This document shows, one piece after another, positions 45,401 to 53,452 of a DNA stretch of 64,000 nt. Source of the stretch: Sphingobacterium multivorum. GTDB taxonomy: Bacteria > Bacteroidota > Bacteroidia > Sphingobacteriales > Sphingobacteriaceae. Under the pieces are notes generated by a model that made no database searches, was not told the origin of the DNA, and saw only the letters and a list, made by a program, of their open reading frames with translations. The position numbers and the translations under genes are program-made. The stretch covers positions 930,001-994,000 of the forward strand of contig NZ_UAUU01000011.1 of assembly GCF_900457465.1 (NCBI RefSeq). The letters are read 5' to 3'. Each line of letters starts with the position of its first letter. Positions within the stretch are counted from its first letter, which is position 1.

Positions 45401-45602
45401 AGGTGATAACATCACTTTGCAGGATATTAGCTTGATCTACCGCCTGAAACCCAAACTGGGCTATTTCAAAAGTATTTCCTTACAGGCTTATGCCCGCAAT
45501 CTTGGTGTGATCTGGAAGGCGACCAAGCTAGATTTGGATCCAAATGGAATTACTATGCGGATTCCCTCGCAATTTTCACTAGGTATAAACGCTCAATTTT
45601 AA
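42435..45602 (+). CDS. SusC/RagA-type TonB-dependent outer-membrane transporter
   Basis: 1055 residues: signal peptide (1-20), a carboxypeptidase-regulatory-like domain (about 22-95), the plug (NILNRLDGLSSAILF, then VRGLSTI and the hallmark LKDAAATSIWGAKAGNGVVVI region), and a 22-strand barrel to the end. It imports an oligomer together with its SusD partner 4 bp downstream. There is no STN domain, so it is not a sigma-factor transducer, unlike the second SusC in the window. The substrate is not told by the sequence. No glycan-degrading enzyme is nearby. Confidence 0.9.
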   Translation: MKKYLLVVLICVVFCLKTFAQGQAIRVQDRDTKLPIAAVSIKDCEGKAFGATDAKGELLLKGHISCLVFRRLGYHPDTLSLEALNRHSWLVYLTPLVNELEEVQVSTGYQTLPKERATGAFDLIGKKELDRQIGSNILNRLDGLSSAILFDKRGGNPSNFMVRGLSTITETIKGPLIVVDNFPYEGDINDINPNDVENISVLKDAAATSIWGAKAGNGVVVITLKKGKFDMPIRLSVTSNISVIDREDPYYRSQVDNSTYIEVERLLFNQGYYDNTLNNKVYNPVVSPVVELLNDHRNKLIDDSALESQLNAIAQGNLRADIARYLRQKGINQQYNVQLSTGSEKLASIWSAGFDRVRSNIVGNENSRFTLRTEQTWRPISKLVLTGGMQFNANKVTNNGISSLAIGSAGLAYPYSRLLDSDGNPSRLEQNYRSRFLDTLGEGKLLDWSYYPLADQKLLDKTDNTNVLKFDLAAAYEWIKGLRSELRYQYFTSNGLLEDRMDHNSFYVRDLINKYSQLKGNVIERPIPLGDILDRTSNRQYGHNMRAQISYDKQSSLGDLNVLIGGEVRDNRGLLHTYRQYGYDNELNISQPVDYRTIFTYYAGLGSNTIWYNFNDERNVDRFVSVFFNGSYNLLKKYTVSASARRDASNLFGVNTNNRWKPLWSIGGMWNVDRESFYNWAWMPHLILRATYGKSGNVNNSVPAQTTITYNSSPGVLGGFTNAYVNNPPNPDLRWEDVSQLNFGLDFGLKHNRVTGSVAYFNKKATDLIAIVNVDPTVGVDYLKRNAASLRTQGWEVQLNTLNIDAPLQWRTTWLFSSNKTRIMNYSYRSNVNADMVNSGQSLTPIEGYAAYNLVSYRFMGLTADAGNPQFSVNGQPYSNYGDLRSKVSLEDLVFHGSALPEQFGSIRNSFTFGAWEAGINIAYRFNYFFRRESVNYSSLSSNIPLHSDYYNRWQKTGDEATTNVPAFNYPLNSNRDQFYMNSDILVEKGDNITLQDISLIYRLKPKLGYFKSISLQAYARNLGVIWKATKLDLDPNGITMRIPSQFSLGINAQF

Positions 45603-45606
45603 TACG

Positions 45607-46965
45607 ATGAAGACAAACATAATTTCAACTATACTATGCTGCTTGTTGATAATAGTGGTAGGATGTAATAAATTCTTGGATGAGAAATCCAAAAGTTCAT
45701 TGGCAGTTCCCAAAACATTGAAAGATCTACAGGCTTTAATGGATTATGAGCTCTATACCGTACGCAGCTTTCCGATCGGGATGGATGTCGCCTCTGACTA
45801 TTATTTTATGAACGATAAAGACGTGAAGAGTTTGGCGGCAGAATTAAGTGATGTTTATCTTTTGAATAACGAACAGACTAAATTGACAGACTGGACCGAA
45901 AGCTACAAAAAGATTATGTATGCAAATATCGTTTTGGATAACGTTGATCAGGCAGATTTAGACGGTATGTCAAATTCGGAAAGGGATTTGGTCAAGGGAA
46001 CGGCGTTGTTTCACAGGGGATGGAATTTATTCTGGCTGGCTCAGGAGTTTTCGCAGGCTTATGAAGCTGGTACTGCAAAGAACGAGCTTGGCATCCCACT
46101 TCGTACGACCTCAGATATCAATGTTAACTTTCAACGTACTAATCTGGAAGATACTTTTTTGCAAATCACCAAAGATCTTCGGGATGCGGCTGGTCTGCTC
46201 CCCAATCTGCCGCTCAAAAAGACGAGACCATCCAAAGCTGCCGCTTATGCTGTACTGGCCAGGGTGTTCCTCTACATGGGGAATGTAAGTGAAGCCTTAA
46301 ACTATGCGAATCTTTCCTTAGCGATCCAAAAGGATCTTATTGATTATAGGATGGTGTCGCCAACAGCGGCAATTCCATTTGAATTAATGAATAAGGAAGT
46401 TATCTTTCATAGTGGTATGGCGTCATCAGGTGGCATATTTACGGGAACAAAATCTTTTGTCGACACAGTACTGTTTGAACAGTACAACGGAGGTGATTTG
46501 AGGAAGACACTGTATTACAAAAAAAATGCAAATGGATTTTACAATTTCAAAGGAAACTATGCGGGTACAATAGGAAGCTATGCATTTTGCGGTCTTGCAG
46601 TAGATGAACTTTATTTGATTAAAGCCGAATGTGAAGCAAGGTCAAATCAGTTGATTGATGCTGGTAATACGATGGTTGAATTGTTGAAAGCACGTTATGA
46701 AACAAGCAAGCTACCCATTGTACCCGCTGGAAAGGCTGAACTGATCGACTTTATATTGAGCGAACGTAAAAAGGAACTGGCTTTTCGCTTTGGTACGCGA
46801 TGGTCGGACATAAAACGGCTGAATAAGCACTATAATGCGGGCATTCGAATCGTACGTAACTTTGATGGAAAGGAATATATTTTAGAACCTAACGATAAGC
46901 GATTTGCGCTATTGATCCCATACTCGGTTGTCGTTGCTGGAGGGCTTGTCCAGAATCCACGATAG
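45607..46965 (+). CDS. SusD/RagB-type surface lipoprotein
   Basis: 452 residues with a lipoprotein signal (IVVGC, Cys near residue 20). The TPR-like SusD fold is supported by ALFHRGWNLFWLAQEF and the C-terminal ERKKELAFRFGTRWSDIKRLN region, both typical of the family. It binds the substrate at the cell surface and forms a lid on the SusC channel encoded directly upstream. It ends next to a strong terminator, so it is the last gene of the operon starting near 40530. Confidence 0.9.
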   Translation: MKTNIISTILCCLLIIVVGCNKFLDEKSKSSLAVPKTLKDLQALMDYELYTVRSFPIGMDVASDYYFMNDKDVKSLAAELSDVYLLNNEQTKLTDWTESYKKIMYANIVLDNVDQADLDGMSNSERDLVKGTALFHRGWNLFWLAQEFSQAYEAGTAKNELGIPLRTTSDINVNFQRTNLEDTFLQITKDLRDAAGLLPNLPLKKTRPSKAAAYAVLARVFLYMGNVSEALNYANLSLAIQKDLIDYRMVSPTAAIPFELMNKEVIFHSGMASSGGIFTGTKSFVDTVLFEQYNGGDLRKTLYYKKNANGFYNFKGNYAGTIGSYAFCGLAVDELYLIKAECEARSNQLIDAGNTMVELLKARYETSKLPIVPAGKAELIDFILSERKKELAFRFGTRWSDIKRLNKHYNAGIRIVRNFDGKEYILEPNDKRFALLIPYSVVVAGGLVQNPR

Positions 46966-46997
46966 ATAGGAAAGGGCGAACCACCGCCCTTTCCTAT
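46966..46997 (+). terminator. intrinsic terminator after susD, probably bidirectional
   Basis: Arms ATAGGAAAGGGCG (46966-46978) and CGCCCTTTCCTAT (46985-46997) form a perfect 13-bp stem with a 6-base loop, followed by a T-run to 47002. It lies between convergent genes, so it can serve both. Confidence 0.9.
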
Positions 46998-47009
46998 TTT
47001 TTGCAGATC

Positions 47010-47339
47010 TTAATTTTCCGCGCGATAGAACACATGACTAGTTGGCGTTCCTGAATTGATTTCAGATTTAAGCTCGTTTGTCATTTGTGGTTTACCAGCA
47101 CCGTCATTTTCAGCTTTGATACCACATAGAACTTCGTCGCTTGGACATAATGTGGCAATATCACCCGAATATGGCTGGTAATTATTTGGGTCGGTCAGAT
47201 CACCACTTGGATTAATGACTTCCCATGATTGCTCAGTAGTGCTTGTTGCTTTTCTACTGATTTCATTGGCGTGTCCAGCATAGACACCCAATCCCAAAAC
47301 TGCTCCTAGTATTGGGACAAATAATTTTACTTTTTTCAT
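47010..47339 (-). CDS. small secreted DUF6520-like protein
   Basis: 109 residues with a signal peptide (residues 1-25, ending YAGHAN). The mature part is short and polar and has two Cys (CPSDEVLC) that could form a disulfide. It resembles DUF6520 proteins of Bacteroidota, recognised from memory. It lies 142 bp downstream of a MauE-like gene and converges on the SusC/SusD operon. The function is unknown; a secreted peptide whose disulfide is handled by the neighbouring redox proteins is a reasonable guess. Confidence 0.65.
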   Translation of the reverse strand: MKKVKLFVPILGAVLGLGVYAGHANEISRKATSTTEQSWEVINPSGDLTDPNNYQPYSGDIATLCPSDEVLCGIKAENDGAGKPQMTNELKSEINSGTPTSHVFYRAEN

Positions 47340-47481
47340 GTTGTTGATATTTATAGTTTATAAATGCAGGTTGGTAGTTTCTAATCCTTCAATATCTTGT
47401 CTCGGCGACTTGCCTTGTCGTAGGTTTATCGATATATCTGAATTGTCGCAATCCCGAAAGAAGATATCGCTCAACTATTGA

Positions 47482-48039
47482 CTACCTTTCCTGCTGGTCG
47501 AATCCCCGTCGGGATTCGCTATGCATAGTTTTTATTGCTTTTTTTAGTTTGTATTCCATCAGCCATGCCGGTGCCGCAAGTAAAGTAACCGCCAGATTGA
47601 ATTGAAAATGTTGTTTCCAGCTCATTTTCTCAAATACTTTTCCGCAGGCACAGGGCACATAACCATAGATTTCGATATAAGCCAAATAGGCATAGATCGA
47701 ATAGGCTGTCATTAATAAAATAGCTAGCCCCAAGCCCCATATCCTTACCTGTGGAATACACATCAGGAGGACAGTCCCCAGCTCCAACATCGGAAGCAAA
47801 TAGCTCAAAATGGACATCGACCATTGCGGAAGAGGCTGTTTGTGAAGTTGACTCACAAATGCTGCATGGTTAAATACTTTTCCAAGTCCAGTGAAGAAAA
47901 GTAATAGGATCAGCATGACTAATGCGGTCAGAATATACCACTCCATATAGGTTTGCCATTTTATTCGTTGAATTTTTTTATCAACTTTACTTGCCACGCC
48001 AGCTCCATCATACTGTCTATATTTTCCGTTTTCTTTCAT
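47482..48039 (-). CDS. MauE/DoxX-family redox-associated membrane protein
   Basis: 185 residues with four membrane helices (about 34-52, 78-97, 103-125 and 145-165) in the DoxX/MauE arrangement. CACGKVF sits near residue 131. MauE proteins help form disulfides in periplasmic proteins. The partner is probably the Cys-bearing DUF6520-like protein downstream, or the TlpA-like protein across the terminator. It is 108 bp from the AraC-type gene on the same strand. The Met start at 48039 precedes a basic stretch, which fits the positive-inside rule. Confidence 0.75.
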   Translation of the reverse strand: MKENGKYRQYDGAGVASKVDKKIQRIKWQTYMEWYILTALVMLILLLFFTGLGKVFNHAAFVSQLHKQPLPQWSMSILSYLLPMLELGTVLLMCIPQVRIWGLGLAILLMTAYSIYAYLAYIEIYGYVPCACGKVFEKMSWKQHFQFNLAVTLLAAPAWLMEYKLKKAIKTMHSESRRGFDQQER

Positions 48040-48147
48040 CGCCGTTTTTGTTAATCGCTTACTAAGTTTTACAATGCTAAATTACAGCGATAAAAGGGCG
48101 AGCGTTAAGCAGAAAACAAGCGATCGATTGGCAGAAAACAGGATTGG

Positions 48148-49179
48148 TTAGGAAGGCGGTTCTTGAGCACCTTGGGCAGATAAGGGGTCATTGCTTGCAT
48201 TTTCCTGCTGTTGCTTAAAAGATCCCGGAGTAAGACCTGTCTGGTTTTTGACAAATTTGTTGAGTTCAATAACACTGCTGAATCCACACTCTTCGGCCGT
48301 GGTAGCCAATTTTTCATTGCCCACGATAATGGAAGCAATATACTCCAGCAACATTTGGTTGCGGTAGTCGTGAAATGTGCATCCATAAGTTTTTTTGTGT
48401 TCTTCGTTAATATAGTCTCTGGATTTAGATAGTACTTCGGCTATATCCGATAACCGGACCTGAGCCCCTTGGTGTAGCACCATCATTTGCAATAAATTTC
48501 GTGCCCGGTCGATCAATTTTTCCTTGCCCTCCTCGCTTATCTTAAACCGGCTTAGCTGGATCAGAAAGATCAGCTGCTTTAAGAGCATATGTTCATTGTC
48601 GAGGATATTGGGGTTGATCTTGCTGAAAAGCAATTGTAGCTGCCGTTTGGTGACATCACCAACATGAAAGGTAATGCTCTTGCCCGACTGAGCTGACTGA
48701 TTTTTCTTCGCTTGTACCAGGTACTCTAAAAAACTAAAATGCCGATTGGCGGGCGGGCGAAAGAGCCCCGCATCCAAAATAAAGCCCACCAGTATATGAT
48801 GACCCTTGGGGACAGTAAGTCGGTATTCGCCTTTGGCAAGATAAAGATAAGCGCCCCGCCCTTCGACAAATTCCGTAACAAAATCCTGTGTGTAATGGCT
48901 TTGTCTTAAGGGGAACTCACTCAGCAAAGGGTAAGTAAGATGTAGGTCGCCCATGGAGGTATATATGGGGATGTTTTCTTCATGTTCCATCCAAAATTCA
49001 TAATAATAGAGATAGCCATAGCGGCCATCAAAAGTCTGCTCGCAGATGCAGTTATGTACCGATTGCCAATGCTGTACCTGGGCATTGCGAATAGGATAAA
49101 CCGGACGCTGTGGCGGAGAGGTAACAGGCTCATATTCCTGTGGCAGGACAAAGTCATAACTTCTTTCCATAAAAAGCAA
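48148..49179 (-). CDS. AraC-family transcriptional regulator
   Basis: 343 residues. The first 200 are a ligand-binding-like region. The last 105 form a double helix-turn-helix (VRLSDIAEVLSKSRDYINEEH, split: RLSDIAEVLSKSRDY, then TTAEECGFSSVIELNKFVKN and TGLTPGSFKQ). Regulators of this type often control nearby SusC/SusD or uptake loci. It precedes the MauE and DUF6520-like genes on the same strand and probably controls them. The nearest gene on the other side is divergent, about 330 bp away. Confidence 0.82.
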   Translation of the reverse strand: MLFMERSYDFVLPQEYEPVTSPPQRPVYPIRNAQVQHWQSVHNCICEQTFDGRYGYLYYYEFWMEHEENIPIYTSMGDLHLTYPLLSEFPLRQSHYTQDFVTEFVEGRGAYLYLAKGEYRLTVPKGHHILVGFILDAGLFRPPANRHFSFLEYLVQAKKNQSAQSGKSITFHVGDVTKRQLQLLFSKINPNILDNEHMLLKQLIFLIQLSRFKISEEGKEKLIDRARNLLQMMVLHQGAQVRLSDIAEVLSKSRDYINEEHKKTYGCTFHDYRNQMLLEYIASIIVGNEKLATTAEECGFSSVIELNKFVKNQTGLTPGSFKQQQENASNDPLSAQGAQEPPS

Positions 49180-49509
49180 CTTTAGATAATAAAGGCTGGT
49201 TTAACTGCTTGATTTTCTGTTTTTAATCCGTCAAAAAATGAATTCTACTAAAAGATGATCAGGTTACCAAAAAAAAGTGTGCATAGGTCTGGGGAGATGG
49301 CGAACAGGTCTAGAAGTAGGGTGAATTTTAACGGGCTAAAAAATTAGCGGTTCACCCTGATCCACAACCGATGTACCCAAAAATGAAGTTGATGTCTTGG
49401 ATTTCTGCCAAATTCGCCACTGTGATCACCCCGCTTTCCTGGCCGGAAAGCAAAGCGACCAAACGGGGCAAGTTTGGTGCTGGACGAATACAAAAAAGAT
49501 GAAATCAAT
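49180..49509. other. intergenic stretch, no clear gene
   Basis: About 330 bp between the divergent AraC gene and a small open frame. Frame 49426-49509 is open in phase with the small ORF that follows, so a longer or decayed gene is possible. Nothing else stands out. Confidence 0.3.
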
Positions 49510-49635
49510 ATGGAACAGCTCTTTATAGAATTGCAGCTTTTGGCTAACCAGGCGCTTTGCACGTTTTCCCATGCGGAAACAGCTCAGCTCTTGAGCGACA
49601 CCGAAGAGGAAAAATGTGATATCTACTACTTCTAA
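49510..49635 (+). CDS. very short ORF upstream of the acyltransferase gene
   Basis: 41 residues from the ATG (MEQLFIELQLLANQALCTFS, ending CDIYYF). Non-ATG starts upstream (GTG at 49477) would add about 11 residues. The ribosome-binding site is weak. Composition is plausible for a peptide with two Cys. It is 65 bp before the acyltransferase-like gene. It could be a precursor peptide, a leader, or a remnant of a decayed gene; I cannot choose. Confidence 0.35.
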   Translation: MEQLFIELQLLANQALCTFSHAETAQLLSDTEEEKCDIYYF

Positions 49636-49700
49636 GTATTAGTAGTAACCTGATGGGTGATCCGGACACCCTTTTTTGATAACCAATTAGTCGAACTCGT

Positions 49701-50684
49701 ATGAACAATATACCTCAAAGTATGGGGAATGACCCCGATTTAATGGCAGATACATTAGCTCTGAATAGCCACAGCTGGTACAGATCGCTCAAAGCTGTAG
49801 CACTCTTATACCACTGGCAATTGATTCCGCATGCAGGGGCCCTAATCCATTTCTTGCGGATACATCAGGAATGGTCCAATCAGCAGCATTATCAGGTAGA
49901 TGACAATTTATTAGCGCAGCTGATCAAAGCCTGGCCTGGGAACGATCCGGGGCCTCGCATCTGGGCTTGCTTACATATTGGTCCATATGGCCTGATCGCA
50001 AGGGCATTGATGCTGCTGGGGCATAAGCTGGCCATATTATTGCGTTCGGATGTTTTTGAAGCACAGGGACAGATTTACAGGAAGCAGTTCCGGCTCTCCT
50101 TTGGCCGGGAAGCGACCGAGGACGAATTAATCTTCATTCGTGCTGATCAGGGCAATCCGCTCTTAAAGCTCAGGGAAGCACTGCGGAAGAACTACGACCT
50201 GATCTTTTTTATCGATGGGCAGCTTAGTGCTGGTCCCGCCTCAAAGGGATGGGTACCAGTCAGACTGCATGGATCGGAGCTGCTTTTACGGGAAGGGATC
50301 GCTATCCTGAGCTATTGGACAAGAATACCGATTAGAACTGCCATCATGACAATTGTAGATGGGCAGATAACGCTTCGCTGTGGAGAGGACGGACGATATG
50401 TGAACAGTAAATCCGACTACCAACCGGCACTGCAGCATATCCTTGATCTTGTAGGGGACCTTGCTGCGGAAGAATTGATCCAATGGGAATGCTTGCCAGC
50501 AATCTTTGATCATGAGCTGCAGATAAAACAAGAGCAGATGCCTTTACAAAGCTGTTGGCTTCCGATTGTTGTGGGGGAGGAAAGAATGCTCTTTGATCTG
50601 GCGACTCGCCGTTCGGTGGTTATTGGAATCAAGGAATTTGAAATAGCCTGTCAAAAGTTCAGAAAAATATGGTTGAACGTTTAA
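49701..50684 (+). CDS. LpxL-like lysophospholipid acyltransferase-family protein
   Basis: 327 residues. The layout fits the LpxL/HtrB type: CLHIGPYGLIARALM near residue 95 is the expected place for the catalytic His, though the usual H-x4-D/E is not clear there. FFIDGQLSAGP near residue 170 and a following GWVPVRLHG match the substrate half. No strong N-terminal membrane anchor is seen. It could add an acyl chain to lipid A or a peptide. It stands about 115 bp upstream of a LytS/LytTR pair; they may share regulation. Confidence 0.6.
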   Translation: MNNIPQSMGNDPDLMADTLALNSHSWYRSLKAVALLYHWQLIPHAGALIHFLRIHQEWSNQQHYQVDDNLLAQLIKAWPGNDPGPRIWACLHIGPYGLIARALMLLGHKLAILLRSDVFEAQGQIYRKQFRLSFGREATEDELIFIRADQGNPLLKLREALRKNYDLIFFIDGQLSAGPASKGWVPVRLHGSELLLREGIAILSYWTRIPIRTAIMTIVDGQITLRCGEDGRYVNSKSDYQPALQHILDLVGDLAAEELIQWECLPAIFDHELQIKQEQMPLQSCWLPIVVGEERMLFDLATRRSVVIGIKEFEIACQKFRKIWLNV

Positions 50685-50798
50685 ACGTATTTTTTTTGGG
50701 CTAAGGTTGTGTAAATCTTCTTTATTTGATAAATTGTCTCTTAAAATAATTTATTTGTTAAAATAAAGATTTGTTTTTTCTTATTACCTAAACCAATT

Positions 50799-51830
50799 AT
50801 GAGCAAGGACAGGATTCTTAAACCATTATCGGCGCGATTTCACTTTATTTTTTGGGGTGGCTATTTTGCTTGGATTAGCCTAGTCAATATCTATAAATTC
50901 GGCTGGTGGCATGTATTTGTTATCATAGTAATGGCCCCTTTAATGTTGGGCATTAGCTATACGAATCGGGCTTGGTTGCGACGTGCGCTATTTAGGCGTT
51001 TTACCTTGCAACGGATGGGCATCATGATCGGTTATTTTTTGCTGACAGCCCTGGCAGTTTTTCTGCTGCTATATCAATTTCCGACAGAGCTTAGCCGGAA
51101 AGTACTCAAAAACCCCAAATTGTTCAGAGCGGTAGACTTTGGAATCGACGTATTTACTTTCTATGTGACTTTTGTGCTCAAAGGCATTTTAATTCTGGCT
51201 ATTGAGATCATTTACAATCTCAGTGCAGGTCTTTTCAGGCATTTGGGATGGAAAAGAATACATTCTCTAGAAAGTCTGAAAGCAAGGCTTTTTCGTAACT
51301 GGGCCGTTCATTTCATGGGCAATCTGACACAGAGCTTTACCCGTCTGGTACGAAAGCGACCTGCAGTTCTGAACCGAATAGAATTGTTCTTTGGTCTGGA
51401 AGCCTATGCTATACGAACGATGAACTTTAGACAGCATATATCGGGAAAATTGGAAGATGAGCTCTTTTATCTGAAGCAGCTGATGCGCCTGTATGGTGAG
51501 CATCACATTCATCTGCAGTCGGATATTCAGGACTGGAGCCATCCGATTATTCCCATGATGCTATTGAGCCTGTATAAAAATATGGTCAAACACGGCGATT
51601 ATAGCGACAGCTCTTTTGAAAGTATTATTTATGTGTTTAGTGATATGGAGAGGGTATCAATAAGTTGTACCAATAAGGTTTCATCACAGTCTGCCTGGAT
51701 CTTTGAAGAAGGAGGCACTGGTTTAGAACAATTGACAAAATTGCTCCGTCTGGAATACGGCGAAGCATTTTCCTTGATAAAACAAATGGCTGACGGCATA
51801 TTTTACTTGAACTTGGATATAAATTTTTAA
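50799..51830 (+). CDS. LytS-like sensor histidine kinase, diverged
   Basis: 343 residues. Four membrane helices fill the first 160 residues. The H-box is AVHFMGNLTQSF, against PHFLFNSLN in classical LytS proteins, so the phospho-accepting His is present. The N-box is LLSLYKNMVKHGDYSDS, and GGTGLEQLTKLLRLEYG matches the G-box. Spacing is as in the family, but several conserved residues differ. The start of the response regulator is 1 bp after the stop, so they form one two-component system. The signal is unknown. Confidence 0.72.
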   Translation: MSKDRILKPLSARFHFIFWGGYFAWISLVNIYKFGWWHVFVIIVMAPLMLGISYTNRAWLRRALFRRFTLQRMGIMIGYFLLTALAVFLLLYQFPTELSRKVLKNPKLFRAVDFGIDVFTFYVTFVLKGILILAIEIIYNLSAGLFRHLGWKRIHSLESLKARLFRNWAVHFMGNLTQSFTRLVRKRPAVLNRIELFFGLEAYAIRTMNFRQHISGKLEDELFYLKQLMRLYGEHHIHLQSDIQDWSHPIIPMMLLSLYKNMVKHGDYSDSSFESIIYVFSDMERVSISCTNKVSSQSAWIFEEGGTGLEQLTKLLRLEYGEAFSLIKQMADGIFYLNLDINF

Positions 51831-51831
51831 C

Positions 51832-52683
51832 ATGGATACAATAAAAAAAATATTAAAGCAGGAGGGACGGCTCCAAAAAATCTGTGTGGGGATTGTGGAT
51901 GATGATCCTGATGTTGTAGATGATCTTAAAAGATACGTAGACTTGACAGATGGTGTCGAATGTGTGTATGCGACGACCAATCCCAAGGAAGCCTTAGTGG
52001 CTTTGCGTCGCTTAAAACTGGATATTCTATTTCTTGATATTGAGATGCCCATCGTTGGGGGACTGGATATTTTGGGGCAGCTGGAAAGTCTCAAGCGGGG
52101 CAACACGGGTATTGCTAATCTTCAGGTGATTGTTTGCAGCACGAATAGAGAAGTAGGCGACAAAATGTTTCACTACGAGGTAACCGATTATTTTCTCAAG
52201 CCCTTCGAACAGGAACGTTTTTATAAAGCTATGGACAGAGCAAAAAAGAGAATTCAGCATTATGGTTTAAATAACTTGAATGATGATAATAAGTGCTTTT
52301 TCTATGGGGAACGGGGGGCTGTAAAAAAGAGGCTAAACTATGATGAGATCTGTTATATTGAAGCAAAAAATAATCAGACCAGAATATGGATGAATGATAA
52401 AACTTTCGTTGAAGTCAACGAATCGTTCGGTAATATGCTCGCCCTGTTACCCAAGGCGAGTTTTGCACAGGTACACCGAAGTGTTGCGGTTTCTCTCAAG
52501 CACGTGCTGGGAGTGACTGCCCATCATGTATTCCTTCCTGATATAGAAATAAACCGCGGTGAAAAGGGAAAATACCAATATTTTGACCAGTGGATTGAGC
52601 AGAATTCCATTAGTGGTAAGTTTCAGATACATGGTATCGTCAGAGAGGGAAAAGAGATGACGAACACGAGTCAAAGGATGTAA
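51832..52683 (+). CDS. LytTR-type response regulator
   Basis: 283 residues. Receiver domain 14-135: acidic pocket VDDDPD, phosphorylation site FLDIEMP near residue 66, and Lys in YFLKPFE near 123. Residues about 155-255 form a LytTR DNA-binding domain (ICYIEAKNNQTRIWM, then FAQVHRSVAVSLKHV). It should be phosphorylated by the LytS-like kinase directly upstream and bind promoters nearby. The C-terminal 20 residues are extra. Confidence 0.88.
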   Translation: MDTIKKILKQEGRLQKICVGIVDDDPDVVDDLKRYVDLTDGVECVYATTNPKEALVALRRLKLDILFLDIEMPIVGGLDILGQLESLKRGNTGIANLQVIVCSTNREVGDKMFHYEVTDYFLKPFEQERFYKAMDRAKKRIQHYGLNNLNDDNKCFFYGERGAVKKRLNYDEICYIEAKNNQTRIWMNDKTFVEVNESFGNMLALLPKASFAQVHRSVAVSLKHVLGVTAHHVFLPDIEINRGEKGKYQYFDQWIEQNSISGKFQIHGIVREGKEMTNTSQRM

Positions 52684-52699
52684 TGTTAATACTGATTTT

Positions 52700-53005
52700 A
52701 TGAAGATAATTTTGAATAAAACACGAAAAAATACACATAAAGGGAATGATGCTACGATATTGTTTGCCCTCCATATGCTGTACAGCAAATTGCAAAAAAT
52801 GCAAATCAAGAATGAAATCGCTGATGAAGGCGTTTCGGCCTGGTGGGATGCGGCTTACGTACAGGAATTTGTCGGTATCAGCGAGAGAACCTTATACCGA
52901 TACCAGCATAAGGGGATGCTCGGAACGGTACGTAAGGAAAATGGCAAACGCCTGTTTTTGCAGACCAGCGTAGAACGGTTTAAACGTGCCTACTGGAATC
53001 TGTAA
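52700..53005 (+). CDS. small helix-turn-helix protein
   Basis: 101 residues. The C-terminal half is a MerR/excisionase-like winged helix: AAYVQEFVGISERTLYRYQHKG, split: YVQEFVGISERTLYRYQ, then GTVRKENGKRLFL. It lies 16 bp after the response regulator and may be cotranscribed with it. The N-terminal 40 residues are basic and helical. Similar short HTH proteins are common single genes in Bacteroidota. It could equally regulate the DUF6266 genes downstream. Confidence 0.7.
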   Translation: MKIILNKTRKNTHKGNDATILFALHMLYSKLQKMQIKNEIADEGVSAWWDAAYVQEFVGISERTLYRYQHKGMLGTVRKENGKRLFLQTSVERFKRAYWNL

Positions 53006-53017
53006 ATCCAGGATGGA

Positions 53018-53452
53018 TTGAGATTATTTTTGGGGTCTTTCGTTTTCGGAGGACCTTTTTTATTTTGTCTTTCGGAGCAATACCTGACCAACACCTACCC
53101 ATCTTCAACCTTTCGCCTGCCTTTGTTCGACCGTTCCTTGGGTTTTCTTCGGGTGGCCATCGGGATCTGTTCGGGTGTGACCCGAAGCGGACCGCATGAA
53201 AACTGCTGGAAAGCCCGAGCAGCGTCGGGACTTGCTTGGGTGTTGGTCGGATGCAAGTGTATAAAAAGGATGGTATATGGGGGCTGTCCTGCCAGCTCCC
53301 TGCCTAATTACCGAACTGCTCCTGCCAATGTTCTGTCAGTCTTTTTGTTGATGTATGTTTTTGTTTTTTAAGTTTTTACGTTTGTGGTGTCAGGCTTAAA
53401 TACCGGTATGTCTTAGCCACTGACAAGGGTTTAATTTTTAAAAAACAGAAAA
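53018..53452. repeat. G+C-rich structured region, REP-like, upstream of DUF6266 genes
   Basis: Between the HTH gene and the DUF6266 gene. Short inverted repeats are dense: TCGGGTGTGACCCGA (53171-53185), CCCGA/TCGGG (53214-53218, 53225-53229), and TTGCTTGGGTGTTGG-type words. The G+C is higher than in the flanks. An open frame of 117 codons has no recognisable composition. Similar stretches, as I recall, precede DUF6266 genes in Sphingobacteriaceae. Confidence 0.45.

Noticed and set aside
53018..53371. 117-codon frame in the G+C-rich region
   Set aside because: It covers nested inverted repeats and has no protein-like conservation that I can see.
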